From Aralia elata (lineage: Eukaryota > Streptophyta > Magnoliopsida > Apiales > Araliaceae), in NCBI GenBank assembly GCA_034770075.1, contig CM068383.1, positions 33,981,094-34,045,093 of the forward strand: DNA of 64,000 nucleotides, written 5' to 3'. The first letter of the stretch is position 1, and every line of letters starts with the position of its first letter. The notes beneath the pieces were generated by a model that saw nothing but the letters and a program-made list of their open reading frames with translations, was not told the origin of the DNA and ran no database searches. The translations under genes and the position numbers were made by a program. Shown here piece after piece: positions 45,218 through 58,705 of the stretch.

Positions 45218-46998
45218 CTGTTAGGTTTGTATATAGCGTGAACATGCAATCAAATTATATAAATAGTGCGGAAGCACGATAAAAACGAATTTTAAAATTT
45301 TTCTTACAAACCAGTACCATGATCATCCTTGTGCTCAATTATCAATTAAACGAAAGAGACAGAGAATCAGATTCATACCCTCGTAGATCAAAGCTTCCTC
45401 AGGTACAAGTTCAACTCCAAATCATTCGCGTTCTCCTTGAAGTCCACCGATTAGATTCCTTCTTTTGATCAATGCAAGCCACCCAAGTGTTTGGCCTCTG
45501 GAGGTGATCCACCAAGTAATAATACGTATTCAAGAAGATGGGTGTTTGGCTAAACCCTAGTTTCTAACTCTATAGAAATTGTAAGTACTCTCTCTCTCTC
45601 TAATTCTTATGGAAGAGTGTGTAACCTCAAATCATGATAAGACTCCTCTTATTTATAGATATAGGGAACCCTCCTAAACTATTTACGATTAGGGTTTTTA
45701 TTCAAATTAAACTCCTTTAATTAATTAAACTCCTAATCCAATTAGGAATTTATGAGAGTACTTCTATTAATTAATTTCTAAACCCTTTCAGGAATTAACT
45801 AATAATAATAGTAATAATAATAAGACTCCTCTTATTAATTTATATTTAATATTTCCAAAATATTAAATAATAAATATTAAGCTATTTAATTTATTTAATC
45901 TTCACATATTAAATTAAATACACTTAACTTATTATTACGATTATGCCATTTATTTCTTAAATAAATATTTTTCTTTTGCGGTGTGACCCTTTAGGTTCTC
46001 CATATTAAACCGGTTATGAATAAATCAATTAGAACAATTCTAATCTTATTTAAATAAATAAATTAAACTATTTAATTTATATAATTAAATAATATTTATT
46101 CTACAATAAGGGTAAGCCCCCTTAGTGATCAACGACTTTCTAGATAATATAGATTTCAACATTAATCACAAAAGAACCTTTCAGTGAATAGTTACCGTAC
46201 AATTCAATCCTTATACCATACAATATCCCAATTAACTATAAGACATGAAATTATTGTCAAGTCTTATTTTATTTAATTATATGCATTTTCTCAAATGCAC
46301 AACTCTAAATAATGAAAATTAGAAACACCTTTCTAATTTCTGCTTTGACCAAAGACTTCTGAGTTGTCATTTATCGAATCACACAGAACATTCACTCCTT
46401 TTACTAGAAGTGGTAGATTCTTTGTTGACCATTCACCTATCTCCATGTACAACTTATTATACCCAATCATACCCTTTGATATACCCTAAAGGTCTTAAGG
46501 GACATGTCAAAGTATAACTCATCATACACAAGATACTATGATGATCTCAAGTTTAAGGATCACTCGTACTACTATCACTTAAGGAATTCCTATTGACAGG
46601 CAAGTAAAACTCCATTAGGTATTCCTTTAGCGTGCCATATTCAGTAAACTTATTCTCTAATAAGCACCTACATACTTGCTTTAGTGTCTCCACACAAATG
46701 ATTATGAGATCAATCATCCTCTTCCTAAGAGGAAGCAAACTATGTACTAATCTATCTGGATTCACTAATCACCTTCTTAGTAATCCAATGATTAGGAATG
46801 ATTTTAGTTTGTGAGCTGTCTAGAATTTAGATCTCATTAGCATGATCATCATCATGATTCTAAAAACATTGCTCAAAACTATGGGTTTATCAAATTTAAT
46901 ATAACAGCACCATGTAGATAAAGTAAAATGCCTTTAATAAATAAATAAGATTACAAAGTATATGCTACATCATATCAAATATGATTGGCATGTGTGCG
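45218..46998 (-). repeat. 5' LTR of Copia 1
   Basis: 1781 bases. In element sense it starts near CGCACACATGCCAATC (TG mutated to CG) and ends CCTAACA. The TATA box is at 45650-45657 on the minus strand. The 70-codon LTR ORF is at 46553-46765. It includes the block near 45675-45850 that the other LTR lacks. Confidence 0.87.
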
Positions 46999-47929
46999 TA
47001 TTCACCTAAAGTTTGGAGTAAAGTCCAGCGAATGGATAAGTTTTCTCTATAAATAGGGTTCCTATTCCATAGGATAAGTTGCTGAGATAGTTGGGTATGT
47101 TATAGAGAGAAACATTATGAGCTTGAGAGCAAGGAGGAGGGGTGGCCGAAAGGAAGGGAATCTAACAAGTGGATGCCCTCTAGCTTCATCACCTACTTCG
47201 GGAAGAAGAGAAGAAGTGCAACCAAATCAAGAAGGTGAGAAGTTTTAATCTCAATAGTTACGGTCTATCTATATTAATATTATGATTGGTCCAAAGGTGC
47301 GAACTAGCTTAATGGTCAGATATGGTACATGAGCCAAGTGCTCTGTGATCATGTCTTAAATAAGACCATGGATGTTGTCCATATGGCTTATGACCGAGTC
47401 CTAGTTAGACACCAATGTAAGGCGGTCTACGTCAGAAAGGAATATAAAGTCTATCTAGCAAAAAGGTGTAATAATGAGTAATAATGGGAATGTCGAAGTC
47501 GTCCCGTTGAGGTTCGCCACCTTACTCCGAACCCATGAACCTAAGTAATGGGGTTAGACATAGGTTTGTCACCCGACCTCGAACCGTAAAGAGGTTCCCG
47601 AAGTGGAATCCGTAGTCGAATCCGAAGGTTTTTGTAGCTACTATGGGTTTGGTTCAGTACTGGACCCAAAGCCAAACCCCTGATGTCATTGAGACCCAAA
47701 CATCTGGCTTCTCGAAGTCAAACACAAAACTATCATCTGATCCTGAAGAGGTTCCTTGAACTACAAAAGGTTCCGAAGTGGAGCCGAAGTCAAAACTTTG
47801 TAGGCAGCGGGTCGGTCAGACTCAAGCCATGTTTCTAGATGTATATGACCTTAGACTAATCAACCAAGGGATTTCCCTTGAGCTGAAATCATAAACTTAC
47901 CTTGATTCTCAGTAAGTAGTTAAAGGACT

Positions 47930-48360
47930 CTACAAATCGTAGAGTGACTTTACTCCGATCCTAGAGTGCACTTATAATCGTAGAGTAGTCAGTCGTAGAG
48001 TGAACTCTGCCGATCGTAGAGCTTCACTGATTGATCGAAGAGTGAGCTCTGCCGATCATAGAGCTTCACTAGTCGATCGTAGAGTGAACTCTGCCGATCG
48101 TAGAGCTTCATTAGTCAGTCATAGAGTGAACTCTACTGATCATAGAGCTTCACTAGCTGATCGTAGAGTAATATGACTTAATCGTAGAGCTTCACTAGTC
48201 AGTCGTAGAGTGAACTATACTAATCGTAGAGCTTCACTAGCCGATCGTAGAGTAATATGACTTAATTCTAGAGCTTCATCAGTGATCTTAGAGTCACCCC
48301 ACTGATCGTAGAGTTACTCCATCGACAGTATTTAAGCCCTACTAATCGTAGAGCTGTCAT
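47930..48360 (+). repeat. GATCGTAGAG minisatellite within LTR C
   Basis: About nineteen copies of a word near GATCGTAGAG, mostly 20-21 bases apart. In the centre two unit types alternate, GATCGTAGAGCTTCACTAG and GATCGTAGAGTGAACTCTG, giving a higher-order period of about 41 bases. Array edges are degenerate. No coding frame is present. Confidence 0.8.
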
Positions 48361-49595
48361 GGCAGACCATCGGTAGTATAAAGGGACCATATAATAAATC
48401 ACATGAGTCTCTTGAGCAAGTTTATTTAATCTATTATTGATACTTAACTATGACTGATCAGAGAGTAATTTAAAATTACTATAGGATACTTCCAGAACAG
48501 AAACGTAGAGTATATAGTAAGCAACAGATCAGGCAAGTTCCTAACGTTAAACTTCTTACATATTGCAAGTTCTCTGACCCTATTCAGATGTTCTTTTATG
48601 CAAGATTCCCTCATTTTGAGCTAACTAAATTATTATACCCTTGCATATATATCGGTTGCCAGTTTCTTAAATCAAACTTGAATTACTATTCCTTATTCGT
48701 ATTAGTGGTTTAATTATTGATAATTATTCCACACCATTGATAATTGTTGACATTCGCACGTTGTGCATTTGGAATCATGTTCTATCATTGAACGGTGCAT
48801 TATTTAAAGTTCGTAATCCATGAACTATTTAAGATATAGTGTATGCCATTCATTTCGGCTAGGCAGTTGCATGTTAAAATTTATAAAAGCTATCCAAACC
48901 TGTAGTTGGTACGGATTCTTGGACTGAGAGAGTAACACCTGACAAGGGGGTATAACTGTCGGATATCCGATACAATCAAAGTTAAATGTTATGCATATAC
49001 ATGGCGTACGAGAGGCTAATCCCCTCACGTATTCTGGCGGAGTAAAAGGGATCATTCGAATAATTGATTCCTTGGTATTGTTAAGGGTCCTTCGGACCAC
49101 TCAGTAGTAAATGATCAATAGTCATTTCTACATTTGGACGTTGATTATGTTATTCAGTTAGTTCGTCACTACTTTTACATTGTCGAACAGTGCAATTATT
49201 ATTCCTATTCATTCATGATATATCTCCTTTATGCATTTTAAACTTGCTGAGCAAAGTTGTTGCTCACCCTTGCTATATCATGAACCAATTGTAGTTAAGC
49301 CGGAGAGTTCCAAAAAGGACAAGGGCAAAGGAAAGCTTAAGGAATAGTTGCACCTTAGTTGTCTATATACTATTATTCTATTTTATAAATCATAGTACTC
49401 TCTTGTATCGTAGAGTATCTTATAATGTAATTATTTAAGGTTATAGACCTTTGACCATAGTAAACCTTTTGTAAAGAACAACATATGTTCATTTATTCTG
49501 CATTTAGAAGATATGTGTTGTTTAAAAGTGATTGGATGTGTTGTATCGTGAGCACCGAATTCACGGTATTGGTACCTGAATTTGGGGGTGCTACA

Positions 49596-50189
49596 ATATT
49601 TAACTTTAACAACTGAACAATAGTTGTAAACATTTCGAATAAATAGGAATAATACTTTACTTTTGTTTGACAACATTTTTCGTTTCGAAACGATATACTA
49701 CACCTTCGTGCTGAGTGGTCAAAAGACCAGAACTTTATTTTCAGTCATAATGGGACTTCCCAGCATTTTAACTGTAAACCCGGTATCACTTATGAGCACA
49801 TCTAGGGGATCAGCCTATAGTACTCTATGTTGATCAACACTACATCCAAACGACATTGCGTTTAATTTTGACACCTTGTGTGTGAGCTGAAATATTCGAC
49901 TAAGAACTGTCCCTATTGAAAGGGTTTGTTCATTTCTAGACTTACCTTGAATCTGCACCAAACAAAGTGGTTTGGAACGCGCTATTTAACATCAATAATA
50001 TTTTACAGATTCAATAACCAATCGATAAAACACCTTAACATTTGTCTAGCTGAAACAAATGCCATCGACATATTTCTTAAGAAGTTCATGCATATCTGAA
50101 CTTTAAAGCTCTAACAATTTATGTTATAGCATAGCTTGAATACTGGTACAAATACTAAAGAATTTGCACAAGATGGAATGAAAGTAGTA
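49596..50189 (-). repeat. LTR D, right fragment, ending in a copia-PPT-like piece
   Basis: Probably the continuation of the minus-strand Tekay-like LTR from 38030. GGGGATCAGCC at 49805 resembles GGTGATCAGCC in Tekay 2 (10117) and, reversed, GGCTGATCACC in Tekay 1 (3789). The last 27 bases (50163-50189, ending GGAATGAAAGTAGTA) resemble the internal end of Copia 1 and Copia 2. No gene is seen. Confidence 0.45.
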
Positions 50190-51986
50190 TGCACACAAGC
50201 CAATCATATTTGATATGATGTAGCATATACTTCATAATCTTATTCGGTTATTAATAGAAGAATTTATTTAATAAAGGCATTTTACTTTATCTACATGGTC
50301 TTGTTATATTAAATGTGATAAACCCATAGTTTTGAGCAATGTTTTTACAATCATGATGATGATCATTCTAATGAGATCTAAATTCTAGATAGCTCACAAA
50401 CTAAAATCGTTCCTAATCGTTAGATTACTAAGAAGGGGATTAGTGAATCCGGATAGATTAGTACATACTTTGCTTACTCTTAGGAAGAGCATGATTGATC
50501 TCATAATCATTTGTGTGGAGACACTAAAGCAAGTATGTAGGCGCTTATTAGAGAATAAGTTCATTGAACGTGGCTCGCTAAAGGAATACCTAATGGAGTT
50601 TTACTTGTCTGTCAATAGGAATTCCTTAAGTGATAGTAGTACAAGTGATCTTTAGACTTGAGATCATCATAGTATCTTGTGTATGATGAGTTATACTTTG
50701 ACATGTCCCTTAAGACCTTTAGAGTACATCAAAGGGTATGACTGGGTATAATAAGTTGTACATGGAGATAGGGGAATGGTCAACAAAGAATCTACCACTT
50801 TTAGTAAAAGGAGAGAATATCCTATGTGAGTCGATAAATGACAAACTCAGAAGTCTTTGGTCGAAGCAGAATAAAATTAGAAATGTGTTTCTAATTTGCA
50901 TTTATCAGAGTTATGCATTTGAGAATCGAAATACATATAATCAAATAAAATAAGACTTGACAGTAATTTCATGTCATATATTTGATTGGGACATTGTATG
51001 GTAGATGGATTGAATTGTACGGTAACTATTCACTAAAAGGTTCTTTTGTAATTAATGTTGAAATCTATATTATTTGGAAAGTCGTTAATCGCTAAGGAGG
51101 CTTACCCTTATTGTAGAATAAATATTATTTATTTAAATGAATTAAATAGTTTAATTTATTTATTTAAATAAGATTAGAATTGTTCTAATTGATTTATTCA
51201 CAACCGGTTTAATATGGAGAACCTAAAGGGTCGCACCGCAAAAGAAAAATATTTATTTAAGAAGTAAATGATATAATCGTAATAATAAGTTAAGTATTTT
51301 AATTTAATCTGTGAAGATAGAATAAAATAAATAGATTAATATTTATTATTTAATATTTTAAAAATATTAAATATAAATTAATAAGAGGAGTCTTATTATT
51401 ATTATTACTATTATTATTATTTAATTCCTAAAAGAGTTTGGGAATTAATTAATAAAAGTACTCTCATAAATTCCTAATTTGATTAGGAGTTTAATTCATT
51501 GAAAGAGTTTAATTAAAATAAAACCCTAATCTTAAATAGTTTAGGATGGTTTCCTATATCTATAAATAAGAGGAGTCTTATCATGATTTGGGGTTATACA
51601 CTCTTTCATAAGAATTGGAGAGAGAGTACTTACAATTTCTATAGAGATAGAAACTAGGGTTTTGTCAAAACCCATCTTCTTGAATATATATTATTCTTTG
51701 GTGGATCACCTCTAGAGGCCAAACACTTGAGTGACTTGCATTGATCAAAAGAAAGAATCTAATCGGTGGAATTCAAGGAGAACGCGAAGGATTTGGAGTT
51801 GAACTTGTACCTGAGGAAGCTTTGATCTACAAGGGTATGAATCTGATTGTCTTCCTTTGTTAATTAATAATTGCGCATAAAGATTGATTCTGGTTATGGT
51901 TTGTAAAATTTTAAATTTTGATTTACCATGCTTCCGCTGCTTATATGCAATTTGATTGTTTGCTCGTGGATATTACAAACCTAACA
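50190..51986 (+). repeat. 5' LTR of Copia 2
   Basis: 1797 bases. TATA box TATAAATA at 51561-51568 within CTATAAATAAGAGGAG, which is identical in form to the Copia 1 promoter. The 70-codon ORF is at 50443-50655. The microsatellite-like ATTATTATTA block at 51395-51420 is also in the Copia 1 5' LTR. It ends CTAACA before the primer site. Confidence 0.88.
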
Positions 51987-51987
51987 A

Positions 51988-52000
51988 TGGTATCAGAGCC
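51988..52000 (+). promoter_or_regulatory. Primer binding site, Copia 2 (tRNA-iMet type)
   Basis: TGGTATCAGAGCC, one base after the LTR end, as in Copia 1. Confidence 0.92.
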
Positions 52001-52149
52001 AAATTTTATGCGAATTATTAATTATTTTGATCCCGTATATGCATGGGCATGTGTTTAGAATAATTTATTAGGCATTATTGTTAGTATAGAATCATATTTT
52101 TTTGGGAGAAAACTCAAAAATCACGATCTGGAAAAACCATAAACGAACG

Positions 52150-52335
52150 GACAGAGCTTGTGGCCCGCGACGCTCCTTTATGTGAGCCGCAGCGTTGGGC
52201 TAGGGTCGCGGTTCTCAAAACCTTGAGCCGCGGCGCTTGGCCATTCCTTGAGGGCTACGACGCTCATTCCCTTGAGCTGCGGCGCGCGACAGGAGTCGCG
52301 GCGCGCGTTGCTTGAGTCGCGACGCTTGAAGGCCT
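52150..52335 (+). repeat. GC-rich cassette in Copia 2 leader
   Basis: About eight words of the type GAGCCGCGGCGC, GAGTCGCGGCGCGC and GGTCGCGGTTC, spaced by CTTGA-like links. It occupies the same leader position as the cassette of Copia 1, but its words differ (GCCGCGGCG here, GGCGCGGCCGCGC there). Confidence 0.72.
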
Positions 52336-54075
<1,740 letters not shown>

Positions 54076-54860
54076 ATGTCTAATTCACTATCACTGCAGA
54101 GCATATTAGATGCTAATTAATCGGGTCGAATTACACGGACTGGTTAAGGATTCTGAGAATAGTTCTCAAGGCTAAAAAGTTGTCTTATATCCTTAATATG
54201 CCTATCCCTGCAATGGGTGCAGATAATGACTCTGAGGAAGAGATTGCTACTTTTATAAAGTGGCAAGATGATGCACAGTTGGCTCAATGCATCATACTCG
54301 CATCCATGAGTAACGAGCTTCAGCATCAGCATGAAACTATGGATGCTCCTACTATACTCCTGCACCTTCAAGGAGTTGAATGGTAAGGAAAGTAGGACTA
54401 TTAGATATCAGATATTTAAGGAGCTCTTCCGATCTAGAATGACCGATGACACTATAGTACAAACACATGTCCTCAAAATGATTAATTTGATTGAACAATT
54501 AGGACAACAGAGTTTTGTATTGGATGGATAGTTGATCCAAGATTTGATCTTGCAATCACTTCTGGACTCTTTCTCACAATTTGTTGTGAATTTTCACATG
54601 AACAAGCTAGATGTCAGCCTGCTTGAGTTGCTTAACATGTTGAAAACTGCAAAGAGTCACTTTCCACCCAAGAAAGACCAAGTCTTACTTGTAGATGATT
54701 CTTCCAACAAAAGGAAGTGTACCAAAGGATATTCTGAAAAGAAGAAGATTCAAAGAAGGCAAAAGGAAAGACAATAACTAAGCACAGTAAGAACAAAACT
54801 GATGTAGATAGCAAATGAGTTTGCTTCCACTGCAATAAGCCTGAACATTGAAAGTGAAAC
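54076..54860 (+). pseudogene. Copia 2 gag
   Basis: ATG at 54076 starts MSNSLSLQSILDAN. A stop follows; then a shifted frame reads WLRILRIVLKAKKLSYIL and AQCIILASMSNELQHQHE. After a frameshift it continues RYQIFKELFRSRMTDDTIVQ and HVLKMINLIEQL. After TAG (54529-54531) come LQSLLDSFSQFVVNFHMNKL and a lysine-rich tail. A decayed zinc knuckle, CFHCNKPEH, lies at 54826-54860. This is UBN2-type copia gag. Confidence 0.85.
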
Positions 54861-54899
54861 TGTAAGGAGCATCTTGCAGTGGCTAACCACAAGATGTTT

Positions 54900-57560
54900 A
54901 GTGAAGTTTCAGTTATAGATATAGCTTTGCTCATGATTGAAATAAATCTTTCTGTAAGTCAAGGTTCTACTTGGGTATTGGATACTGGCTGTAGATCTCA
55001 CATATGCATTCGATGCAGAGACTAAGCAGAAGTAGAAGGCTAAATAAAAAGGAAGTAATCTTACGTGTGGGGAATGGAGCAATGGTTGCTACATTAGCCG
55101 TGGGAACTTATAGTTTAGCGTTGCCTACGAGCAAGTCTATTAAGTTAATAAGTTGTTATTATATTTCAGTTCTCTTTAGAAACATTATTACTTTCTAGTA
55201 TTATATTTAAGAACAATTATTGTTCAATTTATAATGATAATGTTTTGTTTGAAATTATAAGATTACTTGATGGACTTTGTATACTTGACTTACATGAAAA
55301 TAATTTTGCAAATTGAACAAACTAGTAAAAGAAAAAGGAGATGATCATTCAAAGGGTTGAATATTGTATTTGATGAAATACAAGTCTGAATCATTTGAAA
55401 TGTTCAAAGATTTCAGAAGTGAAACAAATTGACAAAGTATTAAGATTCTTTGATCAGATCGAGGAAGGAATACTTGTGCAATGAGTTTCTAGATCATCTC
55501 AAAATGGTATTTTCTCATAATGGACACCTCCTGATATACAATAATTGATTGGTGTATCTAAAAGGAGAAATTGTACCTTGTTGGACATTGTGCAGTCCAT
55601 GATGATTTTTACCGACATTCCAGTATTCATATGGGGTTATGTCCTAGAAACGACTGCATATCTACAAAATAAGGTAACCTCAAAATCTGGCCCCAAGACT
55701 CCATAAAAGTTATGGATAGGGAGGATTCCTAATATTAAATATGTTAAGATAAGGGGTTGTCCAACTTATGTGAAAAGGTTTAAAAAGATAAGTTTGGGAC
55801 AAAATCTGACAAATGCATATATGTGGGATATCCTAAAGAAAGTTTATGGTATTATTACTATAATCCTACACGCTGCTTTCTTGGATAAAGATGTTTTTCA
55901 TTGAAGGAGTTCGTGGGAGTGTAATAGATCTTGAAGGAATTCAAGAACCACAAAGCATTATAAGTCAAACCGAGGAACCTGTAGATAGACCTATTGTACC
56001 ACAACCGAATCATAAATCTGGAAGAGTACCGAAGATACCTAGAAGGTATGGATTCATCATAGAAGATAATGATGAGGTATGCATCATAGAGGATGATGAT
56101 CTAGTTATATACGATGAGGCTATGAGTAGTAGACACTCGGAGATATGACAGATGGCCATGAAATCTGAAATGGACTCCATGTATGAGAACCAAGTATAGA
56201 CTCTGGTTACTCCACCGAAAGGCATAGTGCCTAGAGGGTGTATATGGGTCTTTAAGAGAAAGACTGGGCAAATGACAAGGTGGAGACCTATAAGACCAGA
56301 CCTGTCTAAAAGGTTTCAAATCAAGTCAAAGAGCTGACTGTGATAAGACCTTATTACCAGGTAATGCTCAAGTCCATTTGGATTTACTTGCGATTGCAGC
56401 TTATTATTACGAAATCTGGCGAATGGATGTGGAGACGTCCTTCCTTAATGAAGACTTGAGGAGAATGTATGTATGATACAGCCAGAGAAATTTGTTTCAA
56501 AGGTTGAAGCAAATCGTGTATGTAAGCTACAACGATCCATTTATGGATTGAAGCAAGCTTCTCAGAAATGGAACATTCGTTTTGATTAGACAATCAAAAG
56601 AGTTTGATTTTATCAAAAATAAGAATGAATCTAGTGAGTACAAAAGGGTCAGTGGGCGCGCTGTGACATTCCTAGTATTATATGTTGATATACTACTGAT
56701 AAGGAATGACATACCAGTGCTATAATCAGTAAAGATAAAATTGTCTAAACATCCCTCCATGAATGACTTGGGAGTAGCATCCTATAAATCGGGGATATAA
56801 ATCTATATAGATAGATTTAAAAGGATGTTCGGCTTGACCCAATGAACGTATATTCATTCGATGCTAAAGGCATTTAGCATGGCAAACTCTAAGAGAGGTC
56901 TCATGATGATGAGTCATGGAGTGTATCTCTCTAAAGTTGTCCCCAATGAAAAAGAGATCGCATGAGTTACTATCATGTATGCAATGAATATACAAGGCCT
57001 GATGTTGATCAGTCATATTCTGGAGAAGATCACTGTAAGACAGTGAAAAACATCTTTAAGTACTTAACCGGTACTGAAGATGTGATCATGATTCATGGTA
57101 GGTCTGAATTAAAACTAGAGGGTTAAACAGACTCAAGTTTTTCAGATTGACCAAGATGATAACAAATCCATTTTAGGGTAAATCGTTACCTTGAATGGTG
57201 GTGCAGTGAATTGGAAAAGTTTCAGAAAACAAAGAGCTGCTGGTTTAGTGACAAAGACAAAGTATATAGCTGTAAATGAAGCTACAAGTTGATTGTTTGG
57301 ATGAAAAGTTCATTACAGAATTAGGAATAGTTCCTAAGTCCCATCTTGGATTCAAACAGTTGCAACACTTTCATTTGATTAGAGGAATCACTGAAAGAGA
57401 AGAAGTAACTATAGAGATAGTGGACTCTCAAGAACAACATTGCATATCCATTTACTGAATTTTATCCAATAGCAGGATAATCGTCACTTAGAGAAGAAAG
57501 GTATTAGATACCATGACGATTGGCTTTAGTGCAAGTGAGAGATTAAAAGTAGTATGCACA
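54900..57560 (+). pseudogene. Copia 2 protease, partial integrase, RT and RNase H
   Basis: Protease STWVLDTGCRSHIC (54965-55006, catalytic DTG). The integrase zinc finger and first half of the core are absent: the sequence jumps near 55350 to the YLMKYKSESFE part. The linker EEPVDRPIVPQPNHKSGRVP is open at 55891-56148. RT is riddled with stops; its catalytic site reads LYVDILLIRND (about 56675-56710), one aspartate short, as in Copia 1. RNase H words TKYIAVNEA and ILRIVH-like remnants occur near 57260. Inactive. Confidence 0.82.
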
Positions 57561-57563
57561 TAA

Positions 57564-57887
57564 CCCAATCATATTTGATATGATGTAGCATATACTTTGT
57601 AATCTTATTCGGTTATTAATAAAGGAATTTATTTAATAAAGACATTTTACTTTATCAACATGGTGCAGTTATATTAAATGTGATAAACTCATAGTTTTGA
57701 GCAATGTTTTTAGAATCATGATGATGATCACTCTAATGACATCTAAATTCAAGAAAGCTCACAAACTAAAATCGTTCCTAATCGTTGGATTACTAAGAAG
57801 GGGATTAGTGAATCCGGATAGATTAGTACATACTTTGCTTGCTCTTAGGAAGAAGATGATTGATCTCATAATCATTTGCGTGGAGAC
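57564..57887 (+). repeat. 3' LTR of Copia 2, truncated
   Basis: TGCACATAACCCAATC follows the purine-rich GAGAGATTAAAAGTAGTA. It is colinear with the first 320 or so bases of the 5' LTR, including half of the LTR ORF (NPDRLVHTLLALRKKMIDL). Homology ends after TGGAGAC at 57887. Confidence 0.85.
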
Positions 57888-58212
57888 GTGTTATAATGCT
57901 CTTCAAATAGCCTACATAATGTCATTTGTAATAATATACCAATTAGCTACATAATAATGCCAATTATTGGTTTATAATACTCTATTCCATATTTTATAAA
58001 GCCCCGACACTTCATGAGCTTACTAACACTTTTAAAGTCTTTAGAATATTCTGTCTCCATTCTCGACAACGTCCTTAGCAGGATTGACGTCATATGACAA
58101 ATGCACTGTGCGATGCAGCATTCAGTAGGGGTTTCTCTTCCATGACTCATTGTTTAAGGCCGAGAGTTTTTTTCGCATTATCTTTTCGCTTTATTAGTCC
58201 ACTTCACTTGTC

Positions 58213-58705
58213 TCGCTTTCTTAGGCTTTTCAAAGTTACCCATTTAACGAGTTTTGGACCAATGACTCCCGAACCAGACGGTTTTGGGGTATTAGGTGTA
58301 CAGACACCCCTTCGGGTTTATTTACTCGAGTAACAAAGGCCACGATTCGAGACAAGCTGGTGGTCTGCCCCATTCATTCTTTGCTTGACCTTGCGCAAGA
58401 TTCGTTTTCTTAGGCTTGAGTTACCCATGTAGCGAGTGTTAGGCCGGTGACTCCCAAACCAGACGGCTTTAGGGCACCAGATGTAGAGACACCCCTTAGG
58501 CTTAATTACTCGAGTAGCCCATGCCACGATTCGAATCTGCTCGGGCCTCCTCTACTGTAATGCTCGTTTTCTTAGGCTCTGAGTTACCCATGTAACGAGT
58601 GTTGGGCCAGCGACTCCCAAACCAGATGGCTTTAGGGCACCAGGTGTGGAGACACCCCTCGGGCTTAATTACTCGAATAACCCAGGCCACGATTCGAGAC
58701 ATTAG
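58213..58705 (-). repeat. Tandem repeat, three copies of about 160-190 bases
   Basis: Unit landmarks TTAGGC at 58221, 58410 and 58572. Shared blocks include GAGTTACCCATGTA(G/A)CGAG, GACTCCCAAACCAGA, GGCTTTAGGGCACCAG, AGACACCCCT, TTACTCGAGTA and GCCACGATTCGA. Ogre elements are known for tandem repeats in their 3' untranslated region. Small open frames here are repeat by-products. Confidence 0.8.

Larger units (their letters stand above)
38654..46998 (-). mobile_element. Copia 1: minus-strand Ty1/copia element inserted in LTR C
   Basis: The LTRs begin, in plus coordinates, with TGTTAGGTTTG at 38654 and 45218 (element-sense end ...CAAACCTAACA). The right one is followed to the left by GGCTCTGATACCA (45204-45216), the complement of the initiator-Met tRNA primer site. 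Between the LTRs are decayed gag, protease, integrase and RT-RNase H fragments on the minus strand. Exact TSDs are not clear: only TAT is shared at the edges. The flanks join LTR C. Confidence 0.85.
38031..49595 (+). mobile_element. LTR C: solo Tekay-like LTR, split by Copia 1
   Basis: Starts TGTAAGGACCTAGAATT (38031) and ends GAATTTGGGGGTGCTACA (49595), with GAGCACCGAATTC just before, as in other Tekay LTR ends here. The flanks are ATCTT (38026-38030) and ATATT (49596-49600), a possible TSD with one change. Without Copia 1 it is about 3.2 kb. No gag or PBS follows, so it is a solo LTR. It carries a TATA box (47048-47055), a GATCGTAGAG minisatellite (47930-48360) and the conserved Tekay module (49243-49335). 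Confidence 0.68.

Noticed and set aside
38649..47003. Target-site duplication of Copia 1
   Set aside because: The left flank CCTAT and right flank TATTC share only TAT; boundaries are not certain enough to claim a TSD.
47930..48360. CRISPR-like array
   Set aside because: Units are degenerate, spacers are themselves repeats, and the context is a plant LTR; it is a minisatellite.
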